A stretch of DNA of 64,000 nt from an uncultured Eubacteriales bacterium (lineage in GTDB: Bacteria > Bacillota > Clostridia > Oscillospirales > Oscillospiraceae): contig UQZJ01000004.1 of NCBI GenBank assembly GCA_900545495.1, positions 62,001 to 126,000 on the forward strand, written 5' to 3'. Under the pieces are notes generated by a model. That model worked only from the letters and a program-made list of their open reading frames with translations, had not been told where the DNA came from and did not search any database. Positions 52,167 to 59,163 of the stretch are shown one piece after another. The stretch's first letter is position 1; each line of letters opens with the position of its first letter. Position numbers and translations under genes: made by a program.

Positions 52167-52883
52167 ATGGATGAGAACATCCGCAGGCTGAAGGAATTGA
52201 TCGACGGCTCCGACAACATCGTATTTTTCGGCGGCGCCGGTGTGTCCACGGAGTCGGGCATCCCCGACTTTCGCAGTGTGGACGGGCTGTATCACCAGAA
52301 GTTCAGCTATCCGCCGGAGACCATACTGAGCCACACCTTTTTTGAGCGGCACACGGAGGAGTTCTTCGACTTCTACCGTACCAAGATGCTGGCGCCGGAC
52401 GCCCAGCCCAATCCGGCCCACCGGAAGCTGGCCCAGTGGGAGCAGGAGGGGCGGCTGAAGGCGGTCATCACCCAGAACATCGACGGTCTCCACCAGAAGG
52501 CGGGCAGCCGGGAGGTGCTGGAGCTTCACGGCAGCGTGCTGCGGAACTACTGCACCCGCTGCGGGAGATTCTACGGCGTGGAGCACATCGCGGAGAGCAC
52601 CGGCGTACCCCGCTGCGAATGCGGCGGCATCATCAAGCCCGACGTGGTACTGTATGAGGAGCCGCTGGACGAGAACGTAATGATAAAGGCCATCCACTAT
52701 ATCCGGCAGGCGGATGTGCTGCTCATCGGCGGCACGTCGCTGGTGGTGTATCCGGCGGCGGGGCTTGTCACCTACTACCGGGGACACAAGCTGGCGGTCA
52801 TCAACAAGGGCGGCGCAGGCGGCGGCCTCGGCGCTGCCGTCACGGTGGACGGCCCCATCGGACAGGTGCTGGCGCAATTGTAG
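52167..52883 (+). CDS. Sir2-family NAD-dependent deacylase
   Basis: 238 residues, typical bacterial sirtuin (CobB type). NAD site FFGGAGVSTESGIPDFRS near 20, QNIDGLHQKAGS near 102, catalytic His in LELHGSV, and four zinc Cys (YCTRCGRFY and RCECGG). Removes acyl groups from lysines using NAD. ATG follows ATGGAGGGATTTTC. Substrates cannot be told from the sequence. Confidence 0.94.
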   Translation: MDENIRRLKELIDGSDNIVFFGGAGVSTESGIPDFRSVDGLYHQKFSYPPETILSHTFFERHTEEFFDFYRTKMLAPDAQPNPAHRKLAQWEQEGRLKAVITQNIDGLHQKAGSREVLELHGSVLRNYCTRCGRFYGVEHIAESTGVPRCECGGIIKPDVVLYEEPLDENVMIKAIHYIRQADVLLIGGTSLVVYPAAGLVTYYRGHKLAVINKGGAGGGLGAAVTVDGPIGQVLAQL

Positions 52884-52976
52884 CACAGAACACGGGGAAA
52901 ATGCAAGACGGCGTCCGCCGTATAGGAAAAAACGGGGAAAATCAGAAGTATTATAAATAAAAGAGGAGAAACCATC

Positions 52977-53378
52977 ATGAAAATTGCAGTTACCTACGAA
53001 AACGGACAGATCTTCCAGCACTTCGGCCACACGGCACAGTTCAAGCTCTACGAGGTGGAAGACGGCAAGGTCGTGCGTGAGGCGGTGGTGGACACCAACG
53101 GCAGCGGCCACGGCGCACTGGCGGGCCTTCTGGCGCAGAGCGGCGTGGACACCCTGATCTGCGGCGGTATTGGCGGCGGCGCACAGATGGCGCTGGCACA
53201 GGCGGGCATCAAGCTCTACGGCGGCGTCAGCGGCGAGGCGGACGCGGCGGTGGCGGCGCTGCTGGCAGGGAATCTGGGCTATGACCCCGACGTTCACTGC
53301 GACCACCACGACCACGCCCACGGCGAGGGCGGCCACACCTGCGGCGACCACGGCTGCGGCCATCACGGCTGCCACTGA
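52977..53378 (+). CDS. NifX/NifB-family (dinitrogenase cofactor) protein with His/Cys-rich tail
   Basis: 133 residues. The first 100 or so form the NifX-like fold seen in many anaerobes without nitrogenase: FQHFGHTAQFKLYEV, GALAGLLAQSGVDTLICGGIGGGA. The last 25 residues are mainly His, Cys, Gly and Asp (HHDHAHGEGGHTCG, then CGHHGCH), a likely metal-binding tail. No nif genes are near. ATG follows AGAGGAGAAACCATC. One base separates it from the Crp/Fnr gene. Confidence 0.88.
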   Translation: MKIAVTYENGQIFQHFGHTAQFKLYEVEDGKVVREAVVDTNGSGHGALAGLLAQSGVDTLICGGIGGGAQMALAQAGIKLYGGVSGEADAAVAALLAGNLGYDPDVHCDHHDHAHGEGGHTCGDHGCGHHGCH

Positions 53379-53379
53379 C

Positions 53380-54036
53380 ATGGAAGCGGCAGTGAGCCGC
53401 CTGCCCTTCTGGCAGCTGCTGACAGAGCAGGAGCGGGACACGGTACAGAGGAGCGCGATGGTGCGCCGGTATGAAAAGGGCACCCTCATCCACGACGGCG
53501 GCAGCGAATGTCTGGGGCTGCTGCTGGTGCTGTCCGGCGAGATACGCACCTACCTCCTCTCCGACGAGGGGCGGGAAGTAACGCTGTTCCGGCTGTACCC
53601 CGGCGAGCTGTGCGTCCTGTCGGCGTCCTGCGTCATCAGCCAGATCACCTTTGATACCCAGATGACCGCCCAGCAGGAGACGGAGGTGCTCATCATCCCC
53701 GCCGGACTTGTCGCCGCGCTGACCGAGCAAAATCTTTCGGTGCGCTGCTTCCTCTACGAGCTGGCGACCCAGCGGTTTTCCGACGTGATGTGGGCCATGC
53801 AGCAGATCCTGTTCAAGGGACTTGACCGGCGGCTGGCGGAGTTCCTCCTCTCCGAGGCGGCGCGCACCGGCTCCGACACCATCCGCATGACCCATGAGCA
53901 GCTGGCCCAGCACATCAGCTCGGCGCGGGAGGCGGTGGCGCGGATGCTCAAGACCTTCTCCGAGGAAGGACTGGTGGAGCTGAAGCGCGGCGTCATCACC
54001 CTGCGGGATAAGGACGGCCTGCGTCAGATGGTATAA
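53380..54036 (+). CDS. Crp/Fnr-family transcriptional regulator
   Basis: 218 residues: N-terminal cyclic-nucleotide-type beta barrel (about 15-125), dimer helix, and C-terminal winged helix with TIRMTHEQLAQHISSAREAVARMLK. The barrel has three Cys (near 46, 84, 89), not the Fnr iron-sulfur pattern, and no cAMP-binding motif, so the signal is unknown. ATG lies one base after the NifX-like stop; expression is probably coupled. A perfect palindrome placed like an activator site lies just downstream, before the FTR-like gene. Confidence 0.9.
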   Translation: MEAAVSRLPFWQLLTEQERDTVQRSAMVRRYEKGTLIHDGGSECLGLLLVLSGEIRTYLLSDEGREVTLFRLYPGELCVLSASCVISQITFDTQMTAQQETEVLIIPAGLVAALTEQNLSVRCFLYELATQRFSDVMWAMQQILFKGLDRRLAEFLLSEAARTGSDTIRMTHEQLAQHISSAREAVARMLKTFSEEGLVELKRGVITLRDKDGLRQMV

Positions 54037-54041
54037 AAAAG

Positions 54042-54070
54042 ATCCGACGCAAAAAAGCGTCGGATTTTTT
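54042..54070 (+). terminator. Terminator after the Crp/Fnr gene
   Basis: 9-bp stem (54042-54050 with 54057-54065) with an A6 loop and followed by T6. Confidence 0.92.
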
Positions 54071-54077
54071 CTATGAA

Positions 54078-54119
54078 TGTGACTTTGTCACAGAACGGCG
54101 GGGCGCTGCCTGCTATGAT
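54078..54119 (+). promoter_or_regulatory. Crp/Fnr-type palindrome and promoter of the FTR-thioredoxin genes
   Basis: Perfect 15-bp palindrome TGTGACTTTGTCACA (54078-54092). The -10 TATGAT is at 54114-54119 with no -35, so transcription starts near 54126 and the palindrome is centred at about -41, the class II activator position of Crp/Fnr proteins. The family member encoded at 53380-54036 is the natural ligand. Confidence 0.7.
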
Positions 54120-54149
54120 AGAGCCACAAAGAACAAAGAGGTGACGGAA

Positions 54150-54353
54150 ATGAAGATCAAGCTCAATCCCGATCAGGAGGTCGTCAACACCATCCGCGAG
54201 GGGCTGAAGCGTACCGGCGGATACTGCCCCTGCCGCCTGGAGCGTACCGAGGCTACCAAGTGTATGTGTCAGGAGTTCAAGGAGCAGATGGCCGACCCCG
54301 ACTTCGAGGGCTTCTGCCACTGTATGCTCTATTATAAGTCCCGGGAGGACTGA
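54150..54353 (+). CDS. Ferredoxin-thioredoxin reductase-like (FTR beta) small protein
   Basis: 67 residues with three Cys-X-Cys pairs: YCPCRLE near 26, KCMCQEF near 37 and FCHCMLY near 54. These are the ligands and active disulfide of the FTR catalytic chain, which uses a 4Fe-4S cluster to reduce thioredoxin from ferredoxin. The spacing (9 and 15 residues between pairs) differs from the 16 and 8 usual in plants and cyanobacteria. ATG follows AGAGGTGACGGAA. Thioredoxin follows 41 bases on, supporting the role. Confidence 0.82.
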   Translation: MKIKLNPDQEVVNTIREGLKRTGGYCPCRLERTEATKCMCQEFKEQMADPDFEGFCHCMLYYKSRED

Positions 54354-54394
54354 CCATACTACGGATACAATCACAGAAGAAAGGAGCCTTTACC

Positions 54395-54715
54395 ATGGCT
54401 GAACTGAAAATCACTGCTGCGAATTTTAACGATGAGGTGCTGCACGCCGATACCCCCGTCCTGCTGGACTTCTACGCCGACTGGTGCGGGCCCTGCAAGA
54501 TGCTGGCCCCCGTGCTGCATGAGATCGCCGAGGAGAACGCCGGCGCCCTGAAGGTGGGCAAGGTCAATGTGGACGAGCAGATGGAGCTTGCCATGCGCTT
54601 TCAGGTATCCAGCATCCCCATGCTGGTGGTGTTCAAGGACGGGCAGCCCGTCGCCAAGACGGTGGGCTATCGCTCCAAGGAGGAACTGAACGAGCTGCTG
54701 CGGAGCGTGCGGTGA
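54395..54715 (+). CDS. trxA: Thioredoxin
   Basis: 106 residues, standard thioredoxin: active site YADWCGPCKM near 30-36, cis-proline SSIPMLVVF near 75 and GYRSKEEL near the end. ATG follows GAAAGGAGCCTTTACC. Co-transcribed with the FTR-like gene, so it may be reduced from ferredoxin; TrxB (3964-4887) gives an alternative NAD(P)H route. Confidence 0.96.
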   Translation: MAELKITAANFNDEVLHADTPVLLDFYADWCGPCKMLAPVLHEIAEENAGALKVGKVNVDEQMELAMRFQVSSIPMLVVFKDGQPVAKTVGYRSKEELNELLRSVR

Positions 54716-54746
54716 GCAAGTACGATCACTTTTCTTTCCATACAAG

Positions 54747-54780
54747 CAGAGACGCCCGGACTTCTGTCCGGGCGTCTCTG
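54747..54780. terminator. Terminator between trxA and the exonuclease gene
   Basis: 15-bp perfect stem (54747-54761 with 54766-54780), 4-base loop, followed by TTATTAT on the plus strand. Convergent genes lie on both sides. Confidence 0.88.
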
Positions 54781-54814
54781 TTATTATCTTGGAATGAAGG
54801 GCTTGCCGCGTGGC

Positions 54815-55687
54815 TCAGGTGGCGGCGGTATAGGTATCCCACAGGTCGTCGCTCATCTCATAGACCACGCGCTTGACCTTGCGGGTGTCCCCCTCCTGCC
54901 GGTAGTGCTGTATCCGCGCCAGAAATTCGTCCCCCTCGGCGCAGCGTCCGTATCCCAGCGTGGTGTTGCCTTTAGTGGCGGAGAATTCCAGAGGGATCTG
55001 CTCACCGCAGTAGGGACAGGTCATTTGGTTGAACCGCGTATCCGACAGCGCAGTGTCCAGATCGGGGAAGATCTGGCCGGAGATCAGCCCGTTCATCCGG
55101 TCCGCTCCGTAGCCGGCAAGCGATGTACGGTACTCGTCCATGCAGCCGGCCAGATCCATGCGGTCGCAGATGCGCACGGTATTGCGGGTGTCGTTCAGCG
55201 CGTCGTGGGCGCGGTCGGCGGGAAGGCCCAGCATTTTGACGGCGTCCTCCAGCGAGCATTGGCGGTTTTCCCGCAGGATCTCGTGGGCAAAGATGCGCTG
55301 GAGATCATAGCAGTAGGGGAACGGCTCGGTGGGGATGTGGTGCAGGAGCATATTGTCCAGCAGCACGGGGATGTCGTCCGGCCCCCATGAGCAAAGCGCG
55401 CAGTCGTCCCCGCACCAGTCGATGAAGGTCTGAAACGCCTGGGGAAACAGCGGCGCACTTTCCAGCTCCTGCGGCCGTATTTTGGTGAGCCGCACGACAG
55501 CGCCGTTCATGTGGGGGTAGAATTGCGGCCGGATAAGGGTCTTGAACTCCCCGACTGCGGCAAAGGTCTCGTCCAGCTTTACGGCGCCGATCTCAATGAT
55601 CTCGGAGTCGAAGGGAAACGGGTCTGTGATGGTGTCCTGTTCGGTCAGCGGCTGATTCCACTCAAAATCTAAGACGATGTAGTTCAT
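54815..55687 (-). CDS. DEDDh-type 3'-5' exonuclease (KapD/ERI-1-like)
   Basis: 290 residues. Exonuclease domain (1-185) with the metal residues in VLDFEWNQ, the mid Asp in LCSWGPDDIPVL and the closing HDALNDTRNT (His and Asp). A C-terminal part of about 100 residues has one Cys pair, CPYCGEQ, like a half zinc ribbon. It probably trims RNA or DNA ends. ATG at 55687 starts MNYIVLDFE; the open frame upstream has no similarity. Confidence 0.88.
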   Translation of the reverse strand: MNYIVLDFEWNQPLTEQDTITDPFPFDSEIIEIGAVKLDETFAAVGEFKTLIRPQFYPHMNGAVVRLTKIRPQELESAPLFPQAFQTFIDWCGDDCALCSWGPDDIPVLLDNMLLHHIPTEPFPYCYDLQRIFAHEILRENRQCSLEDAVKMLGLPADRAHDALNDTRNTVRICDRMDLAGCMDEYRTSLAGYGADRMNGLISGQIFPDLDTALSDTRFNQMTCPYCGEQIPLEFSATKGNTTLGYGRCAEGDEFLARIQHYRQEGDTRKVKRVVYEMSDDLWDTYTAAT

Positions 55688-55731
55688 ATCTTTTCTCTTA
55701 CTCCCGGTAAATGTGTGAGGCACGATGCAAT

Positions 55732-55761
55732 AGCCCTCTGCGGTGATGCCTACAGAGGGCT
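55732..55761 (-). terminator. Hairpin after the orphan membrane protein gene
   Basis: 9-bp stem (55732-55740 with 55753-55761), extended by TGCAA/TTGCA across a one-base bulge, eight bases after the stop at 55770. The T tract on the minus strand is weak. Confidence 0.5.
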
Positions 55762-55769
55762 TTGCACGT

Positions 55770-56609
55770 TTATGGGTGGCATTTTTGGCACGGATCATAG
55801 CCCTGCGCAATCACATCGGCTCTTGCACCGGTGAATTCGACTTTGTTTTCTTCGCTCATTCTCTTAACATCATGACAACCCGGGCGGTGGAACTTTTTTG
55901 TGTTTATGTTCAGGATATAGGTAGCATTAGGTGCCGCCGAGTTGGAGTCTCTATCCGGTTCTGGTATCGGAGTTGGAACAGAAGAAGGCGTTTGCGTAGA
56001 GGTGTTCGGTATCCCGATGTCTTCGGTGCCAATGGCAGCTTGCTGGGTGTCGATTGTAACCATGTCATTTGGTAGATCCTTATCGTCAGCGCTTACATTT
56101 GGCTGCATCGTTTCAGACTTTACCTCAGGCTCATAATCTATCGATTGACTGCCGTTTGCTGGAGCGGAGACTTGACCTGACTGAATTTGAGGAGAATCGG
56201 TGTTGCCAGAATCGACAATGGTAGGATCCGGCAACTGTGAAGGCTTTGGAATGGCAGACTGGCTGCCTGAGACGAAGAAAACGGAAACGGCAATAAGAAC
56301 GGCTGCAACGCCTACGCCCATTCCAATAATGGACTTCCTGTTTTGATTTACGAGAGATCTTCGTCGAGCGGACTGTATTGACTTGAGGCGACTTTCCTCC
56401 GCTGCGCGGAATTCGTCTAACGCCTTTTCATCCTTCTTCGCATCGAGCTTTGTACCCAAAGCGTCTATTACCCTGATAGACCGCACAGCGCTCTTCTTCT
56501 TGTCCTTTCGCGCCTGCGCGATGCGTTGTTTCTCTGATTCCACAGCTTGCGTGAGAGATTGCTTCTCTTTTTGGGTTACCTTCAGCTCATCTTTGATAAA
56601 GTCAAACAT
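55770..56609 (-). CDS. Orphan membrane protein with coiled coil and C-terminal His/Cys module
   Basis: 279 residues: cytoplasmic charged coiled coil (about 1-90), one membrane helix (about 93-115), an outside Pro/Ser/Thr-rich stalk (about 118-232), and a C-terminal module of about 45 residues (YILNINTKKFHRPGCHDV ... GYDPCQKCHP) resembling the Ada-like metal module found at the end of some secreted nucleases and ComEC-like proteins. No catalytic domain. Base composition and codon use are clearly less GC-rich than the neighbours, suggesting recent acquisition. It has no operon partner. Confidence 0.78.
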   Translation of the reverse strand: MFDFIKDELKVTQKEKQSLTQAVESEKQRIAQARKDKKKSAVRSIRVIDALGTKLDAKKDEKALDEFRAAEESRLKSIQSARRRSLVNQNRKSIIGMGVGVAAVLIAVSVFFVSGSQSAIPKPSQLPDPTIVDSGNTDSPQIQSGQVSAPANGSQSIDYEPEVKSETMQPNVSADDKDLPNDMVTIDTQQAAIGTEDIGIPNTSTQTPSSVPTPIPEPDRDSNSAAPNATYILNINTKKFHRPGCHDVKRMSEENKVEFTGARADVIAQGYDPCQKCHP

Positions 56610-56689
56610 CTTACTATCCTCCGCTTTTCGACAAGCATCTTAAAAAGAAGTCATTGTTCTACACATACTATATACGCATTATTGAGATT

Positions 56690-56758
56690 TCGCAACCATA
56701 TTTTGAAGTGGGTATACTAAATTGTTGCGAACTGGTATTTGCAATAATACCAGTTCGC
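56690..56758 (+). promoter_or_regulatory. ECF gene promoter with 13-bp inverted repeat
   Basis: The -10 TATACT is at 56713-56718 with a poor -35 (TCGCAA, 56690). A perfect 13-bp inverted repeat, GCGAACTGGTATT with its mirror (56727-56739 and 56746-56758), starts at about the +2 position. It could be an operator for a GntR-like repressor or a 5' hairpin in the mRNA. No riboswitch pattern was recognised; the region 56610-56689 is AT-rich and otherwise empty. Confidence 0.55.
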
Positions 56759-56789
56759 TGCTATGATGGGGGCATCTTAGGAGAAGGAA

Positions 56790-57353
56790 GTGTTTCCCAT
56801 TAACCAGAAAAGCATCAACAAGCTGACCGCGCTGGGCATGATGACCGCCCTTGTATTTGTCAGCAACTATCTGCGCATCACCATGCCCATCGCCATCGGC
56901 GGGCGCACCTCTTTCACGCTGGCCAACATTATGTGCTGCCTTTCCGGCCTGCTGCTGGGGCCTGTGGGCGGTCTGGCCTCCGGTCTCGGCTCCGCTCTGT
57001 ATGACCTGACCAACCCCGCCTTTGCGGCGGAATGCTGGATCACCTTTATCACCAAGGGGGTCATGGGTATGGTGGCCGGCTTTGCCATGAAGGATCGGGT
57101 GACGCCCAAATACGGCCGCTGCACCGTTGCCGCCGCGCTGGGCTGCCTCGCCTATTATATCCTCTACTTCTTCAAGTCCTTTGCCTACGACGGCCTGCTG
57201 CTGGGCGGCCTGACGGCCTCCGTTGCGGGCGCTGCGCTGGTGTTGAAGATCCCCGCGTCCCTGTTCAACGGCGCGGTGGCCATCATCATCGCCCCGCCGC
57301 TGTGCCTCGCCCTGCGGAAGGCTCTGCAAAAGACCAATATCCAGATGCCGTAA
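56790..57353 (+). CDS. ECF transporter S component
   Basis: 187-residue membrane protein with about six helices, the substrate-capture subunit of an energy-coupling-factor vitamin transporter. GLASGLGSALYDLTNP near 75 and the Ala-rich first helix (TALGMMTALVFVSNYLRI) are typical. It belongs with the riboflavin-type S-component group, but the ligand is not clear. GTG start, six bases after AGGAG. Stands alone; the shared EcfA/A'/T module must lie elsewhere. Confidence 0.85.
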   Translation: MFPINQKSINKLTALGMMTALVFVSNYLRITMPIAIGGRTSFTLANIMCCLSGLLLGPVGGLASGLGSALYDLTNPAFAAECWITFITKGVMGMVAGFAMKDRVTPKYGRCTVAAALGCLAYYILYFFKSFAYDGLLLGGLTASVAGAALVLKIPASLFNGAVAIIIAPPLCLALRKALQKTNIQMP

Positions 57354-57383
57354 CGCAGGCGTCGGCGTGAAATTACCCGAAAG

Positions 57384-57418
57384 AAGCAAGTCAAGGAAAA
57401 CTCCTTGACTTGCTTTTT
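57384..57418 (+). terminator. Terminator of the ECF gene
   Basis: 14-bp perfect stem (57384-57397 with 57402-57415), loop AAAC, followed by TTT. May also act for the convergent metallophosphatase gene. Confidence 0.88.
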
Positions 57419-57450
57419 GTTTGATCGTATATGGCGGCAGCATACGTCGC

Positions 57451-58917
57451 TCAGTCCTCCACCACCAGACGACCCTCCACCCAGCGGTTGAGGTGCTGGT
57501 TGACCATCAGGTACTCCTCCACCACATCCCGCGCCGAGGTGGACAGCACGCGGATCTTGCCGTTCTTTTCTGCCTCCTCCGGCGTGATGCTCAGAAACGC
57601 CTGGAGGTTGTTGTAGTGATATTTCTGCATCGCCACAGTGTAGAGCCGGTCGGCGTACAGCGGTTCACCGTCCAGCGTCAGTGTGCGGAACGTCTGCGTG
57701 CTTCTGGACCAGACGATGTGCATCCCGTGGGAGAACTGGTAGAACTCCGTATGCTCGCCCTGAAATGCCTCATCCCGCAGGACGTGGCGCAGCATCCGCT
57801 CCAGCTGGGCGCCGGTGACCTTGAGCATATACACCGCGTCATCATAGGGCAGGCATTCCACAAGGTCGGCGTAGTGTACCACGGGCCCCAGAGAGTAGCT
57901 GCGAATGGCGCCGGAGCCCATGAGCATCAGGTCGATGCCGAAGCTGTCCCGCAGAATGTCGGCGATCAGGTTGCCCAGCGGCGTTTCCTGATTGCGCTTG
58001 GGATGACCCAGCTCACAGGCAAACCGCGTGATGATGCGGTCATATTTTTGAGAGGTGGCGGTCTTGTAGTGCTGAATGAACGATTCCACCTCCTCGTCGC
58101 GGGGGCAGTGGGCGTCGTCAATGGGGATCATCTGCCACGTGAAGGTGTCGATGGCGTTGAGGTCGGTGTCCACCATGATATCGAAACGGCCGATCTCGTC
58201 GGTGCCGGTACCCGCCTGCACGATGTAGATGTCGTTGACCTTAAAGGGTTTTTCCGGCTTTGTGTGGCTGTGGCCGCCGATGATCAGATCCACGCCCCAT
58301 GCGGGGTCCAGCATCGCCGCCAGCTTCTTGTCCTCCTCGAAGCCGATGTGGGTGAGCAGCACGGTGAAGTCGATGTCGATGGCGTTGTAGGCGTTGCAGA
58401 TGTTGCCCACCTCCCGGGCGGCCTCACCGATGTCCACAAAGGAGCCGATGAGCTCGTCGCTCTTGGCGGCGGCCAGCACATCCTCGGTGATGATGCCGAT
58501 GAACAGGATCTTCAGGCCGTCGATGTGGGCGATCCAGAACGGCTGGAACATCCGCCGTCCGTTGGATTTGATGTGCAGATTGGCATTGATGATGGGGAAA
58601 TCCGCGCACTTCTCCAGAAACAGAAGATGGGCCAGGCCGTAATCGATCTCGTGGTTGCCGATGGTGGCCACATCCGGCCCCACCAGATTCATGATGCCGA
58701 TGGTGGAGGTACCCTTGTACTCCGAGTCGATGACGTTGCCGCGGAACATATCGCCTGCCACGGCATAGATTACATTTTTCTCCTCCCGCCGCACCTTGTT
58801 GACATAGCCGGAGAGCAGCGATACGCCGCCCACCAGCCGCTGGTCGATCTGCTCGGCCAGAAAATCACCGTGCATATCGTTGGAGTGCAGGATCGTCAGC
58901 TTTTTCAGGTTCTTCAT
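57451..58917 (-). CDS. 5'-nucleotidase/2',3'-cyclic phosphodiesterase-type metallophosphatase
   Basis: 488 residues in two domains: calcineurin-like metallophosphatase (1-260) with HSNDMHGD, AGDMFRGN, GNHEIDYG, LLTHIG and GGHSHTKP, and a C-terminal nucleotidase domain with ETPLGNLIADIL and LMGSGAIRS. Members of this family are usually exported, but this one begins MKNLKKLTILHSND with no signal peptide, so it appears cytoplasmic (YunD-like). ATG follows GGAAGGAGGGTGTGGCGT. Confidence 0.9.
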   Translation of the reverse strand: MKNLKKLTILHSNDMHGDFLAEQIDQRLVGGVSLLSGYVNKVRREEKNVIYAVAGDMFRGNVIDSEYKGTSTIGIMNLVGPDVATIGNHEIDYGLAHLLFLEKCADFPIINANLHIKSNGRRMFQPFWIAHIDGLKILFIGIITEDVLAAAKSDELIGSFVDIGEAAREVGNICNAYNAIDIDFTVLLTHIGFEEDKKLAAMLDPAWGVDLIIGGHSHTKPEKPFKVNDIYIVQAGTGTDEIGRFDIMVDTDLNAIDTFTWQMIPIDDAHCPRDEEVESFIQHYKTATSQKYDRIITRFACELGHPKRNQETPLGNLIADILRDSFGIDLMLMGSGAIRSYSLGPVVHYADLVECLPYDDAVYMLKVTGAQLERMLRHVLRDEAFQGEHTEFYQFSHGMHIVWSRSTQTFRTLTLDGEPLYADRLYTVAMQKYHYNNLQAFLSITPEEAEKNGKIRVLSTSARDVVEEYLMVNQHLNRWVEGRLVVED

Positions 58918-59038
58918 ACGCCACACCCTCCTTCCACTGCGCCTATTACCTATTATACTGCTATGATATGGCGTATCGGCGCAAAAAGCAAGAATAATTC
59001 ACACTTATGAGCGAAATCCGGGGCGTACATTTGTGAAA

Positions 59039-59081
59039 AAACAGGAAGCAGCCTCTGAGGGGGAGAGGCTGCTTCCTGTTT
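59039..59081 (-). terminator. Terminator downstream of patB
   Basis: 18-bp perfect stem (59039-59056 with 59064-59081), 7-base loop, T6 on the minus strand. Lies 82 bases after the patB stop. Confidence 0.88.
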
Positions 59082-59163
59082 ATGTGCGGCAATATGGCGT
59101 ACCGCAGCGCCGATGAGAGGGGGAGCACCATGCGCCGCAGGGAGGGGCGGCGCATGATGGGGA

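Noticed and set aside
56640..56789. A riboswitch before the ECF transporter gene
   Set aside because: Only one simple perfect hairpin is present; no multi-stem or conserved-loop pattern of a known class was seen.
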